Shown here: in pieces, positions 1 to 6,425 of the stretch
How positions within the stretch are numbered: the stretch's first letter is position 1
How the letters are laid out: each line of letters opens with the position of its first letter
Virus record (IMG/VR): IMGVR_UViG_3300027759_000310
Coordinates: 1-29,611 of that record
Direction: 5' to 3' (one strand)
Length of the DNA stretch: 29,611 nt
Origin: a virus
The notes under the pieces: model-generated
What the model was told of the DNA's origin: nothing
Seen by the model: only the letters and a program-made list of their open reading frames with translations
Database searches by the model: none
Program-made: the position numbers and the translations under genes

Positions 1-201
1 GGCTGCAATGAGTTTATCTGCGTTCATCCAATAGCAATCCAGCCCCGGAATGTTCGACGGATTGGGCATGTTCGCATCGAACACGTTTGCCATCAGCACG
101 GGGCCCACCGTATCGACTGCACGGAGCGTCACGATGCGGCCGAAGCCCGTGCCCATGCAAGTAGAGAAGAACTGCTTACCGATATCGTTAGTATTAATCA
201 T
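1..201 (-). CDS. Unknown phage protein, 3' end outside window
   Basis: The frame is open from the ATG at 201 to the left edge, so 67 N-terminal residues are visible and the stop lies outside. The start is chosen because it sits 7 nt after a TATATT -10 box and no Shine-Dalgarno site is present, the leaderless pattern of this region. The protein is soluble-looking, with a motif GTGFGRIVTLRAVDTVGP near residue 18 and a Pro/Asn-rich stretch after it. I do not recognise the family. Confidence 0.75.
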   Translation of the reverse strand, partial: MINTNDIGKQFFSTCMGTGFGRIVTLRAVDTVGPVLMANVFDANMPNPSNIPGLDCYWMNADKLIAA

Positions 202-208
202 ATACTGT

Positions 209-236
209 AATATAACCTATATGTGCGTAAAGGGAA
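209..236 (-). promoter_or_regulatory. Promoter, TTCCCT class, for the gene at 201
   Basis: On the minus strand TTCCCT (236-231), 16 bp, then TATATT (214-209). The transcript is predicted to start within 1-2 nt of the ATG. Confidence 0.75.
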
Positions 237-252
237 GTGCTATTGGTCCGTC

Positions 253-295
253 GTTACACAATTGTTACAATTAGATTTGTTCGGGGTTTGTTCGG
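253..295 (-). promoter_or_regulatory. Tandem GTTACA and TTCGG direct repeats
   Basis: Read on the plus strand, GTTACA at 253 and 264 (11-bp period) is followed by TTCGG at 280 and 291 (11-bp period). The block starts 16 bp upstream of the -35 box. I infer a regulator-binding site. Confidence 0.6.
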
Positions 296-317
296 TGTTT
301 TATCACGGCGGGGCCCG

Positions 318-701
318 TTAGTCCATATCGAAGCCGTTGCCGAGAGCAGTGGCGACATAGCCGCCCAACGGCGCCCACGCAATATCCTGCGAGGCAATTG
401 CACTGGGCTTGGTGACGGCGATGAGCTTCTCGAGCGTCTGCATTTCCTTCGTGAGGACCGCCTGCCGTGCGTCGATCTGCGCAAGCTCTTGTCGGATAGA
501 CGCCACCCGCTGTGGGCCGTATTCTTCGACGGCACGAATGAGGTTAAAATCATTGCCGAATGACTGCGGCTGCGCAGCAATGGGTGATGGGGTTGCGTAT
601 TCGTCAGTGTGCATAATAGGAGATGCAAGTGGAAAAGTTTTTGGGGATGGCCGCCGATTCAGACTGAGCCAGCCGAGGTTGCGAGCACCAGGACCAGCCA
701 T
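318..701 (-). CDS. Unknown phage protein
   Basis: 127 residues. The ATG overlaps the stop of the upstream gene (TAATG at 703-699), so translation is probably coupled. The N-terminal 40 residues are Pro/Arg-rich and low in structure. Residues 60-95 form an amphipathic helix with coiled-coil character (RQELAQIDARQAVLTKEMQT). It is the last gene of the operon that starts with the AAA+ ATPase, so a shared role with that ATPase is possible. No family is recognised. Confidence 0.7.
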   Translation of the reverse strand: MAGPGARNLGWLSLNRRPSPKTFPLASPIMHTDEYATPSPIAAQPQSFGNDFNLIRAVEEYGPQRVASIRQELAQIDARQAVLTKEMQTLEKLIAVTKPSAIASQDIAWAPLGGYVATALGNGFDMD

Positions 702-1096
702 TAGACACTCTCCTTCGGAATAGAGGTCGGCTGTGTATGAACAACCTTGCGAGGCCGACCACGCTTCTTATATCCCGCCTGAATTGCATCTTCACGGACG
801 GCCAATTCTGTTTCCATGACGGTGCCTTCAAGCGGCATGTTGATACTCCAATCGAACTGCTCGACGGTAGCAAGTGTACCATAACTGCGGCGAGGATTAT
901 ACTGCAAGGGAGACTTCGGACCATAGATAATACTGGTCTGCTTGTCTACAAAATATTCGGTATAATCATCAATGAGGATGCGATCAAACTTTCTGCCGGC
1001 AAGAACATCGACGGCATCTTGATTCTTCATCAATACCTTTCGCAGGAGCGTAAGAAAGGTATCCATTTGCTCAACATACTTAATAGCGTTTTCCAT
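701..1096 (-). CDS. AT-hook protein downstream of AAA+ ATPase
   Basis: 131 residues, preceded by AAAGGA 9 nt before the ATG. Residues 110-117 read KKRGRPRK, a textbook AT-hook core (RGRP flanked by lysines) that binds the minor groove of AT-rich DNA. The rest is a helical N-terminus and a mixed middle that I do not recognise. It lies 27 nt after the ATPase gene with no promoter between, and that ATPase also carries an AT-hook, so the two probably act on DNA together. This last point is inference. Confidence 0.75.
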   Translation of the reverse strand: MENAIKYVEQMDTFLTLLRKVLMKNQDAVDVLAGRKFDRILIDDYTEYFVDKQTSIIYGPKSPLQYNPRRSYGTLATVEQFDWSINMPLEGTVMETELAVREDAIQAGYKKRGRPRKVVHTQPTSIPKESV

Positions 1097-1123
1097 GTGT
1101 GTTTCCTTTTTAGAGTTTAGAGT

Positions 1124-1957
1124 TTATCGAGTCTTCAGGAGAAGAACTCGTGCCATGCTTTCCCAATTGGTATTGGTCTTCACCAACTGTGCTGCCTTCA
1201 ACAACGTGCGGAGTGAAAGCTCACGCAGTTCATCACGATTCTTTCGAAGGAAGGACAACACTGCCTTGCCCTGCAGTGCGGTCAGTCCTTCCCGTTCAAA
1301 GATTTTACCAGCACTCGCAACGTGTTCGATCCAGACACCCAACTCGTTGCGGGAGTGCAGACGCAGATCCAAGTACAGACTGCGTGACATGAGTGCTTCG
1401 AAGTGCTGTGCATACTTGTTCTTGCCTTCGTCCACAAACCGCTGGAAGTCAAGGTTCGAAATGAAAATCATTGCACCAGAGAATTCGAACGACTGCGGTA
1501 CATCGTCAGCAATGAGTGCGTTGCTTTCCTTCATCCACGATACCTTACGAGTCTCCGACGAATCGCAGAGTACCTTCAGAATGTTGAGTGCATCTTCATC
1601 ATTGAAGAGACTGTCGGCGTCATCAAGGACGATCACCGAACCAGCCTTACGCATCCGGTAGGCCGTCTTGTACAGATTGACAGCGGAGATTGCACCCTTG
1701 ATAATCTCGTGCGGCGTATTGCTCGCACCAAGGATCTGCTCCACGGTATAGCTCTTGCCGACGCCGGGGGCACCCGTGACAGTCACCGCGCGAACATTCT
1801 TCGCAACGGCACCCTTCGTGAGAATCGAAAGAATACTAAACCGTTCCTTCAGATCGGTCAGGATCTCAGCGTCAGGACGGACGGGCACACTCTTGACACT
1901 ACGTGCAGCCACATCGGCCTTGCTCGGACGGCCACGCTTCTTCAAAACTACGGTCAT
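1124..1957 (-). CDS. AAA+ ATPase with N-terminal AT-hook
   Basis: 277 residues. An AT-hook (KKRGRPSK, residues 6-13) precedes a P-loop ATPase core: Walker A GAPGVGKS at 62-69, Walker B VIVLDDAD at 108-115, a sensor-1-like FISN at 165-168, and SRS at 191-193 that could hold an arginine finger. The C-terminal 70 residues are helical, as in an AAA+ lid. Such enzymes remodel protein or DNA complexes using ATP. The target is unknown. The ATG at 1957 has an AAGGA site in a short leader that starts at the promoter. First gene of a three-gene operon. Confidence 0.9.
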   Translation of the reverse strand: MTVVLKKRGRPSKADVAARSVKSVPVRPDAEILTDLKERFSILSILTKGAVAKNVRAVTVTGAPGVGKSYTVEQILGASNTPHEIIKGAISAVNLYKTAYRMRKAGSVIVLDDADSLFNDEDALNILKVLCDSSETRKVSWMKESNALIADDVPQSFEFSGAMIFISNLDFQRFVDEGKNKYAQHFEALMSRSLYLDLRLHSRNELGVWIEHVASAGKIFEREGLTALQGKAVLSFLRKNRDELRELSLRTLLKAAQLVKTNTNWESMARVLLLKTR

Positions 1958-1994
1958 GTTTTTTCCTTTTGTTTGGTGTTTTTGATCATACTGT

Positions 1995-2023
1995 AATATA
2001 ACCTATTAATAGACACTTGTCAA
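1995..2023 (-). promoter_or_regulatory. Promoter, TTGACA class, for the AAA+ operon
   Basis: Minus strand TTGACA (2023-2018), 17 bp, TATATT (2000-1995). Transcription would begin near 1988, giving a short leader with AAGGA before the ATG at 1957. Confidence 0.85.
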
Positions 2024-2040
2024 GTGCCCGATTGTAACGA

Positions 2041-2736
2041 TTATTTCGTGGAGATCACGAAACCGCTCGAATCCTTCTTACCTTCACCAAGTGCCGACAA
2101 CCCAACCCACACGCCAGTTTCATCCAGAAACCGCAGGTCATGTACGCGACCGTCAATCACCTTGCGGCCCTTGTACGTGGTGGGCAACGGCTTGTTCTTC
2201 GGAGTATCGAACACAATAGCCACGTTATATCCAGCGTCGAACATTTCCTGCACCTTATTATCGTTCGTCTCGCTACGGCTGAACGTCAGGTGGTAGTTGC
2301 TCGGAATGTTCTTGCGGTTCGTATGCTTCGTGTAATCATAGAATTGCACGGTAGGAAACATTTCCATAATGTTATCATATCCGAATACCCGCACCGTTTC
2401 CCAGCGAATGTCGCTCGTCAGGTTGAGACGGAACGACGGCACCATGCCCATGCGGTTTGCCCGACGCAGTGCGGCAAAAATATCTTTCACCATATCCTTA
2501 AGAAACGTCTCGCGTGCTTCGAAGAAGCGTTGCGTTTTTGCAATGCGGGATTCCTGCGTGCGAGTGAAGCGACCATGCCCCGAAGTGTAGAGACATGCAA
2601 TCGTGCATCCTTCCGACGCCGACGCACACACCTGATATCCACTAATCGTGGCGGGTGCGAAGTGTAACCCGAACGACAGGTAACCCAGGTCCTCGCCCTT
2701 CTCAAGCTTCGGATTCGATTCGGTGAACAGCGACAT
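2041..2736 (-). CDS. Gp88-family phage protein
   Basis: 231 residues. The pattern matches the Gene product 88 family of phages: a Cys-containing motif EGCTIACLYTSGHGRF (Cys44, Cys48, with Cys37 nearby), then Arg/Lys helices with KTQRFF and FLKDMVKDI, then RLNLTSDIRWE at about 103-113. The biochemical role of the family is not established. The cysteines could bind metal. The start at 2736 has a strong AAAGGAGA site. Monocistronic, with its own promoter. Length fits the family. Confidence 0.8.
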   Translation of the reverse strand: MSLFTESNPKLEKGEDLGYLSFGLHFAPATISGYQVCASASEGCTIACLYTSGHGRFTRTQESRIAKTQRFFEARETFLKDMVKDIFAALRRANRMGMVPSFRLNLTSDIRWETVRVFGYDNIMEMFPTVQFYDYTKHTNRKNIPSNYHLTFSRSETNDNKVQEMFDAGYNVAIVFDTPKNKPLPTTYKGRKVIDGRVHDLRFLDETGVWVGLSALGEGKKDSSGFVISTK

Positions 2737-2765
2737 GGTGCGTATCTCCTTTGAGTGTATACCTA

Positions 2766-2793
2766 AATATAACCTATTAATCGCCGAAGGGAA
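2766..2793 (-). promoter_or_regulatory. Promoter, TTCCCT class, for the Gp88-like gene
   Basis: TTCCCT (2793-2788), 16 bp, TATATT (2771-2766), then TAGGTATAC and a leader with AAAGGAGA. This leader resembles that of the gene at 12377. Confidence 0.75.
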
Positions 2794-2808
2794 GTGCCTA
2801 AAACCGTC

Positions 2809-2825
2809 GTTACACTTCCGTTACA
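2809..2825 (-). promoter_or_regulatory. Tandem GTTACA direct repeat
   Basis: GTTACA (plus-strand reading) at 2809 and 2820, 15 bp upstream of the -35 box. No TTCGG pair here. Confidence 0.55.
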
Positions 2826-2831
2826 ATTGGG

Positions 2832-3104
2832 TCACCCGCCCATTGCACGAAGCGTAGTGACCATGCCTTCGTAGTAATTAAGCTTTCGGATAATGTCGTT
2901 AATGAGCCGACGCTCGGCCTGTCGGCCCTTATCGTGGCCGTCGCCATATCCGGCCTTCTCGGCCTCGGCGGGAAGGTATGCCGTGCCGAGTGCACGATTC
3001 ACGCCTTCGTATGTGGCAGGGTAGTTATGGGTGCGCATGAACGCCACGACGGACTGAATCAGCGAGGCCCGTGCGGTCATGGTGGTTGCGTTGTTATTTT
3101 TCAT
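2832..3104 (-). CDS. Unknown small phage protein
   Basis: 90 residues from the second of two adjacent ATGs (3107 and 3104). The second is preferred because it lies 8 nt from the -10 box. The middle (HNYPATYEGVNRALGTAYL) looks like a small helical domain and the C-terminus is helical. No Shine-Dalgarno site, so a leaderless start is expected. No family recognised. Confidence 0.7.
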   Translation of the reverse strand: MKNNNATTMTARASLIQSVVAFMRTHNYPATYEGVNRALGTAYLPAEAEKAGYGDGHDKGRQAERRLINDIIRKLNYYEGMVTTLRAMGG

Positions 3105-3112
3105 CATACTGA

Positions 3113-3141
3113 ATAATAACCTATTAACAGACCAAAGGGAA
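3113..3141 (-). promoter_or_regulatory. Promoter, TTCCCT class, for the gene at 3104
   Basis: TTCCCT (3141-3136), 17 bp, TATTAT (3118-3113). The -10 box departs by a one-base shift from the usual TATATT. Confidence 0.65.
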
Positions 3142-3272
3142 GTGCTTAAGCAAAGATATTTGATTAAGTTTTCTTCATGTTCGTTGTCAAGGGGCAAACC
3201 ATCCTCGTTACACAATTGTTACAATCGCGACTTTCGGGGTTTCTTCGGGATGTTTTATCACAACGGAGGCGG
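3142..3272 (-). promoter_or_regulatory. Long spacer with repeats and a probable decayed promoter
   Basis: This spacer has a second CCCCTTGACA (TTGACA at 3190-3185) that lies exactly 16 bp from the GTTACA pair at 3207 and 3218, but the expected -10 position reads TTAATC. A short CATGAAGAA element follows. TTCGG pairs at 3233 and 3244, then TTTTATCAC. It looks like the remains of a promoter whose gene has been lost. Confidence 0.45.
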
Positions 3273-3440
3273 TTAGCCCCAATCAATCTCGCCTTGAATG
3301 GCTTCGATTGCGGCAATCGTCTCGCGCATCTCTACGCGGAGATCCTGCAGCTCGTCTAGCAGGCTGTCGCGCTCACGCTCGATTGCGTCGGCCTCGTGCT
3401 TCATGTTCTCGTAATGCTCCCACAATTCGGCAACCGTCAT
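3273..3440 (-). CDS. Small coiled-coil protein
   Basis: 55 residues, almost all one predicted coiled coil rich in Glu, Asp, Arg and Leu (ADAIERERDSLLDELQDL). The start at 3440 has GAGG 9 nt upstream and lies 4 nt after the stop of the preceding gene. Last gene of a three-gene operon. Function unknown. Confidence 0.75.
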   Translation of the reverse strand: MTVAELWEHYENMKHEADAIERERDSLLDELQDLRVEMRETIAAIEAIQGEIDWG

Positions 3441-3444
3441 GTGC

Positions 3445-3645
3445 TTAATCCTCGCTATAGGTTCCAGCGTACGGGCTGGGCTCGTCGTCGTACCAGCCCT
3501 GCGTGTCGATAGGCTCACCGTCTGTATCGTACTCGACGGCATCGTACACCTTGTCGGCGCAGATGTCTGAGCAGAAATCATTGTGGACCTGAAACGTGGC
3601 GATTTCGTACTCGCCGCACATCTTGCACATCGGGACTAGCGCCAT
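3445..3645 (-). CDS. Small zinc-ribbon-like protein
   Basis: 66 residues. Cys7-X2-Cys10 and Cys25-X3-Cys29 (FCSDIC) form a likely zinc-binding knuckle pair, and the remainder is acidic and Tyr-rich. GGAGG precedes the ATG, which starts 1 nt after the upstream stop. The gene at 11343 has a similar C-X2-C and C-X3-C layout. A structural or nucleic-acid-binding role is possible. No family named. Confidence 0.75.
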   Translation of the reverse strand: MALVPMCKMCGEYEIATFQVHNDFCSDICADKVYDAVEYDTDGEPIDTQGWYDDEPSPYAGTYSED

Positions 3646-3646
3646 A

Positions 3647-3874
3647 TTAGTTGGCCTCCGAGGTAGTGGGCTCGGAGATCAGCTCCGAGGCACCGGGGTA
3701 GGCCGCACGTGCGGCCGCGAGAGATTCGAAAGAATCCAGAAAGGTACGACGGGTGCGACCCGCCAGTACGGACGAGCGGGGATACACCCCATACTCGTAG
3801 ACGCCGTATACGTTACGGCAGTACGTTGCTCCCGCGGAGGGGAACTCGATTTGGAAATCGTTTGCTTTCTTCAT
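3647..3874 (-). CDS. Conserved small phage protein of unknown function
   Basis: 75 residues. The block YPRSSVLAGRTRRTFLDSF followed by AARAAYPGA resembles a pattern I recall from many small phage proteins of unknown function. First gene of an operon. The ATG is 7 nt after the -10 box with no ribosome-binding site, so translation is probably leaderless. Confidence 0.75.
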   Translation of the reverse strand: MKKANDFQIEFPSAGATYCRNVYGVYEYGVYPRSSVLAGRTRRTFLDSFESLAAARAAYPGASELISEPTTSEAN

Positions 3875-3881
3875 ATACTGT

Positions 3882-3909
3882 AATATAACCTATATATGAC
3901 CAAAGGGAA
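3882..3909 (-). promoter_or_regulatory. Promoter, TTCCCT class, for the operon at 3874
   Basis: TTCCCT (3909-3904), 16 bp, TATATT (3887-3882), ATG at 3874. Confidence 0.75.
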
Positions 3910-3935
3910 GTGCCTAGCTGAAAATAAATTATTAA

Positions 3936-3989
3936 ATCTTCTTCATGAAGAGATCTTCATCTTCGGGGTTTGTTCGGGATGTTTTATCA
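3936..3989 (-). promoter_or_regulatory. TTCGG direct repeat and CTTCATGAAG palindrome
   Basis: TTCGG at 3962 and 3973 (11-bp period) followed by TTTTATCAC, but the GTTACA pair is missing. In its place is an AT-rich stretch with the 12-bp palindrome TCTTCATGAAGA (3940-3951). A related TCTTCATG element lies at 3170-3180. Confidence 0.4.
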
Positions 3990-4000
3990 CGCAGCAGTAC

Positions 4001-4020
4001 ATATTCCCCGAAGGGAATAT
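4001..4020 (-). other. RNA hairpin with UUCG tetraloop at operon end
   Basis: ATATTCCC and GGGAATAT (8 bp) close on the loop that reads UUCG in the minus-strand RNA. It begins 1 nt after the stop codon at 4022. There is no U tract, so it fits an mRNA 3'-end stabiliser better than an intrinsic terminator. Confidence 0.6.
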
Positions 4021-4021
4021 C

Positions 4022-4201
4022 TTAGAATTCCTCTGCGCTAATATATTCGAATCCCTTGCGCGATACGGTGCCGACGAGCGACAGAAACTCACGCACCGAC
4101 GATGGCGAGCAGCCGGTAACCTCGTATACATGCACAATGTCGGCAAGCATATGGCCGGGCAGAAACTTGATCGTCATGCGCACATTGCTTAGGGCAGTCA
4201 T
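4022..4201 (-). CDS. Unknown small phage protein
   Basis: 59 residues, not previously obvious because it is short. The ATG at 4201 overlaps the upstream stop (TAATG). The sequence has a central CSPSSVREFLSLVG segment that may be a helix-turn-helix-like pair, but this is weak. Last gene of the four-gene operon that begins at 4925. Confidence 0.7.
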   Translation of the reverse strand: MTALSNVRMTIKFLPGHMLADIVHVYEVTGCSPSSVREFLSLVGTVSRKGFEYISAEEF

Positions 4202-4413
4202 TAGATAGGCTTCCAGTAAAGGGTAACTGAATGTACATCGTCACCCGCCATACGCTCGGTGCCGGTAATTTCGTTTTCTAGGTTATTGTGCTCGGTGAGA
4301 CTATTTTCCTCTGCAATCATGTCGAACGCTTCGTTTGCTGCTTCTAACCATGCAGAGGGAAAGACTTGCAACTGCGCCGGTTCACCTTCGATGAGCTCTA
4401 GTAGAATATACAT
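4201..4413 (-). CDS. Unknown small acidic protein
   Basis: 70 residues, acidic, with an N-terminal beta-like stretch MYILLELIEGEP and a helical middle (AANEAFDMIAEEN). The start at 4413 is 1 nt after the preceding stop with GAGGG upstream. An upstream in-frame ATG at 4437 lies inside the previous gene and is less likely. No family recognised. Confidence 0.7.
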   Translation of the reverse strand: MYILLELIEGEPAQLQVFPSAWLEAANEAFDMIAEENSLTEHNNLENEITGTERMAGDDVHSVTLYWKPI

Positions 4414-4414
4414 C

Positions 4415-4630
4415 TTAGTTGCCCTCTGCAAAAACACTGTGCCACGTATTCGGCATTATGCCCGTCTTGATAAACTCACGCTCATCGGCGGTGAGTGTAG
4501 GGAAAGCAACTTGAATCAACGCACCATTTTCCCATTTAGCAATGCCACGATCATACTCACGGTGCGTGAGCGGCAACTCCATCGTATTGAGTGTACCACT
4601 AAACGGGCACTTACGTTCTAGCAAAAGCAT
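4415..4630 (-). CDS. Unknown small phage protein
   Basis: 71 residues. The start at 4630 is preceded by AAAGGA and follows the upstream stop by 10 nt. The C-terminal half (FPTLTADEREFIKTGIMP) looks like a helical element with a conserved-looking ADEREFI turn. Function unknown. Confidence 0.7.
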   Translation of the reverse strand: MLLLERKCPFSGTLNTMELPLTHREYDRGIAKWENGALIQVAFPTLTADEREFIKTGIMPNTWHSVFAEGN

Positions 4631-4640
4631 ATTGATTCCT

Positions 4641-4925
4641 TTACCGTGCGTCGGCAATAAGGTGTTCGGCGATTTCGAACCAATCCACGCGACCGAGGAA
4701 TGATTCAGCGAGGTCACGGGCCATACCGTTCGGGACGGTGCCCAGTACGATTTCATCCACGTACTGCTCGACGTTTTCGGCGAGGCGTTCAACGTCGGCA
4801 ACTTCGTCGGTGTCAACGTCCTGCAGGTCGAACCCGAAATCTTCGAGCGTCAAGCCGTCGATGACTTCCAGCTGAATGCGCCACGTTTCGTAGTTCGTCC
4901 AGCCGTTGTAGCTTTCCGTGCTCAT
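4641..4925 (-). CDS. Conserved phage protein with YNGWTNYETW motif
   Basis: 94 residues. The N-terminal YNGWTNYETWRIQL motif (residues 5-18) recurs in a small protein family of many tailed phages and their hosts, function unknown (I associate it with DUF7249). The acidic C-terminal half is helical. AAAGGA precedes the ATG at 4925. An in-frame ATG at 4955 at the transcript start could give 10 extra residues. First gene of a four-gene operon. Confidence 0.8.
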   Translation of the reverse strand: MSTESYNGWTNYETWRIQLEVIDGLTLEDFGFDLQDVDTDEVADVERLAENVEQYVDEIVLGTVPNGMARDLAESFLGRVDWFEIAEHLIADAR

Positions 4926-4960
4926 GGTGTTTCCTTTGTTGGTGTTTTTGATCATACTGT

Positions 4961-4989
4961 ATTATAACCTATTAACAGACGAAAGGGAA
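4961..4989 (-). promoter_or_regulatory. Promoter, TTCCCT class, for the operon at 4925
   Basis: TTCCCT (4989-4984), 17 bp, TATAAT (4966-4961), the only perfect -10 box in this set. The leader begins ATGATCAAAAACACC, as at 1957. Confidence 0.75.
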
Positions 4990-5005
4990 GGGGTAACCCG
5001 AAATC

Positions 5006-5032
5006 GTTACAAACCGTTCGGGGCCTATTCGG
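5006..5032 (-). promoter_or_regulatory. GTTACA half-site and TTCGG direct repeat
   Basis: One GTTACA at 5006, 16 bp from the -35 box, then TTCGG at 5017 and 5028 (11-bp period). The second TTCGG overlaps the coding end of the upstream gene. Confidence 0.5.
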
Positions 5033-5198
5033 TTTCCGCCTTTTCGTACTCCCGCCAGATATAATCATTGGCGAGGTCGCGAGAGAAGAAACCGCCTTCC
5101 ATCACCTGTCCGGTGATGCGGTTCACGATAGCCCAACCCCGGCGGGAGTACGGGCAGGGACGAACAACATACTGCGAGAGTTTCGATGTGTTTTTCAT
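5025..5198 (-). CDS. Unknown small phage protein
   Basis: 57 residues, basic in the middle (YSRRGWAIVNRITGQVMEGG) and acidic at the C-terminus. The ATG at 5198 is 7 nt after the -10 box, with no Shine-Dalgarno site. Monocistronic. The fold could be a small beta domain. No family recognised. Confidence 0.7.
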   Translation of the reverse strand: MKNTSKLSQYVVRPCPYSRRGWAIVNRITGQVMEGGFFSRDLANDYIWREYEKAETE

Positions 5199-5205
5199 AT
5201 ACTGT

Positions 5206-5234
5206 AATATACCCTTATTATACCCGAAAGGGAA
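5206..5234 (-). promoter_or_regulatory. Promoter, TTCCCT class, for the gene at 5198
   Basis: TTCCCT (5234-5229), 17 bp, TATATT (5211-5206), ATG at 5198. Confidence 0.75.
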
Positions 5235-5250
5235 GGGGTAAACTGCCCTC

Positions 5251-5292
5251 GTTACACAACCGTTACAATTGCGCTTTTCGGGGTTTCTTCGG
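5251..5292 (-). promoter_or_regulatory. Tandem GTTACA and TTCGG direct repeats
   Basis: GTTACA at 5251 and 5262, TTCGG at 5277 and 5288, both with 11-bp period, 16 bp upstream of the -35 box. Confidence 0.6.
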
Positions 5293-5314
5293 GATGTTTT
5301 ATCACGGCGCAAGC

Positions 5315-5345
5315 AAAAATCCCCTCTAGGAATATAGAGGGGATT
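5315..5345 (-). terminator. Rho-independent terminator after tRNA-Lys
   Basis: An 11-bp perfect stem (5318-5328 with 5335-5345), a 6-nt loop, and a run of five T on the minus strand (5319-5315). It ends the transcript that carries the tRNA-Lys and the gene at 5880. The 125 nt between it and the tRNA hold no supported gene. Confidence 0.85.
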
Positions 5346-5470
5346 GCTCGGCTCCTGACCATTGCGGTGCAGGGGCCTTCACGCTCAAGATTATCATTCT
5401 TGCACCTTGCCGGTGGCGAGACTTGGCGGCGATTAACCCGCTGTTCCTCGCAAGCGATCCGTTGTTATAG

Positions 5471-5543
5471 TGCCCCGGGAGGGATTCGAACCCACGACCT
5501 ATTGGTTAAAAGCCAACTGCTCTACCAACTGAGCTACCGGAGC
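5471..5543 (-). tRNA. tRNA-Lys(UUU)
   Basis: 73 nt, full cloverleaf. Acceptor GCTCCGG with CCGGGGC (one G-U), loop CTTTTAA, T-loop TTCGAAT, A73. No encoded CCA. It stands alone, about 8.5 kb from the main array. A second tRNA-Lys(UUU) lies at 18835. Confidence 0.95.
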
Positions 5544-5554
5544 GTACTTGTCGA

Positions 5555-5599
5555 GCAGATGGTCAGCCGGTATTCACTACTCCGTATAATACCATCTGC
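5555..5599 (-). other. Long hairpin between small gene and tRNA-Lys
   Basis: GCAGAT with ATCTGC (outer) stacks on GGTATT with AATACC (inner), with an 8-nt bulge on one side. It lies 8 nt downstream of a stop codon and 11 nt before the tRNA. It may be a processing or mRNA 3'-end element. Confidence 0.5.
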
Positions 5600-5607
5600 C
5601 GACGATG

Positions 5608-5880
5608 TTACTTGATGTACGTGGCGGCCAAGTGCCCCGCCTTTTCGTTAATGCCGGCGTTAATCACCGACACGCTGACGCCCATCTTGTAGAGCATATC
5701 GGCGATCTGGTCACCAGTGGTGCCCGTCACATCCTCACCCTGCGTCGAAATCACAGCGGCGGCCTTTTCGATGGAAACGCGGATGCGTTCCAGAGCGCGA
5801 ATCTCCTTGGTGAGTGCCTTACGAGTGGCGGCCTTACGGATAGTAGCGGAAGCAGCGGCGGTCTTAGCGATCTTGGTCAT
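5608..5880 (-). CDS. Unknown basic small protein
   Basis: 90 residues. The first 35 are Ala/Lys/Arg-rich (KTAAASATIRKAATRKALTK) and recall a basic DNA-binding tail. The rest is helical and ends with a hydrophobic segment. AAGGA precedes the ATG at 5880. An in-frame ATG at 5940 without a good site would add 20 residues. The promoter is 180 nt upstream, so the leader is unusually long. Function unknown. Confidence 0.7.
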   Translation of the reverse strand: MTKIAKTAAASATIRKAATRKALTKEIRALERIRVSIEKAAAVISTQGEDVTGTTGDQIADMLYKMGVSVSVINAGINEKAGHLAATYIK

Positions 5881-6053
5881 CTTTTTTTCCTTTTGGAATT
5901 GGTATGGGTACTGCGGGAGAAAGTGCCGCCCTACATGCATGGTGCAGGGTCCGAACGTCTTTCGGTGCGTTCCACCGTTGAGGGTTGCGAGGTTGACCCT
6001 TCGGAGTCAAGAGCTTCGCGGTTTGTTTCCGTTTCTGTTGTCGTTTTAATTCA
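5881..6053 (-). promoter_or_regulatory. Unusually long 5' leader of the gene at 5880
   Basis: About 173 nt lie between the predicted transcript start and the ATG, against 0-35 nt elsewhere in region 1. It contains a hairpin pairing TTGAC with GTCAA around 5990-6009 and an ATG at 5940 in frame with the gene. It may regulate translation. Confidence 0.4.
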
Positions 6054-6059
6054 TACTGT

Positions 6060-6088
6060 AATATACACCGTTTTTCTCTGGAAGTCAA
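6060..6088 (-). promoter_or_regulatory. Promoter, TTGACT class, for the gene at 5880
   Basis: TTGACT (6088-6083), 17 bp, TATATT (6065-6060). Confidence 0.8.
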
Positions 6089-6103
6089 CCCCTTTCAAGA
6101 ATC

Positions 6104-6130
6104 GTTACAATTCCTTCGGGTTCCCTTCGG
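6104..6130 (-). promoter_or_regulatory. GTTACA half-site and TTCGG direct repeat
   Basis: GTTACA at 6104 (15 bp from the -35 box) and TTCGG at 6115 and 6126, 11-bp period. Confidence 0.5.
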
Positions 6131-6132
6131 TT

Positions 6133-6390
6133 TTACCAGCCCATCTGCTGGCGGGCCTTTCGCCCGGCCAACTGCTTGGGCGTGTGCTGGATCTGCGACC
6201 AGCCCGATGGCGTGAGCACGTTCAGCATATCCGAGCTGTAGACGCTACCCATTTCGGTAACGAACCCTTCCACGGTGCAGAGGCGAGTCTGCCCGTTCAC
6301 GAGATTGTCCTGCACGGTAGCGAGGAAACCGTTGCGCAGTTCGATCCGTGCGCCCTTCTTAACTTCGGAGATTTTCGTTGTGTTTGTCAT
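6133..6390 (-). CDS. Conserved small phage protein of unknown function
   Basis: 85 residues. The stretch KKGARIELRNGFLATVQDN and then VTEMGSVYSSDM looks like a small beta-barrel, and similar wording occurs in other phage proteins I recall without a function. The ATG at 6390 is 7 nt from the -10 box, so it should be leaderless. Monocistronic. Confidence 0.7.
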   Translation of the reverse strand: MTNTTKISEVKKGARIELRNGFLATVQDNLVNGQTRLCTVEGFVTEMGSVYSSDMLNVLTPSGWSQIQHTPKQLAGRKARQQMGW

Positions 6391-6397
6391 ATACTGT

Positions 6398-6425
6398 AAT
6401 ATAACCTATATAGTGCCAAAGGGAA
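6398..6425 (-). promoter_or_regulatory. Promoter, TTCCCT class, for the gene at 6390
   Basis: TTCCCT (6425-6420), 16 bp, TATATT (6403-6398). Confidence 0.75.

Noticed and set aside
2140-2667. Plus-strand reading frame of 175 codons
   Set aside because: Antisense to the Gp88-like gene, whose motifs are clear. No promoter on this strand.
5326-5397. 23-codon minus-strand frame between tRNA-Lys and terminator
   Set aside because: It ends within the terminator loop and has only a weak ribosome-binding site. Not enough support.
5605-6399. Long plus-strand reading frame (264 codons)
   Set aside because: It runs antisense over two minus-strand genes with their own promoters, through the promoter repeats and without a ribosome-binding site.
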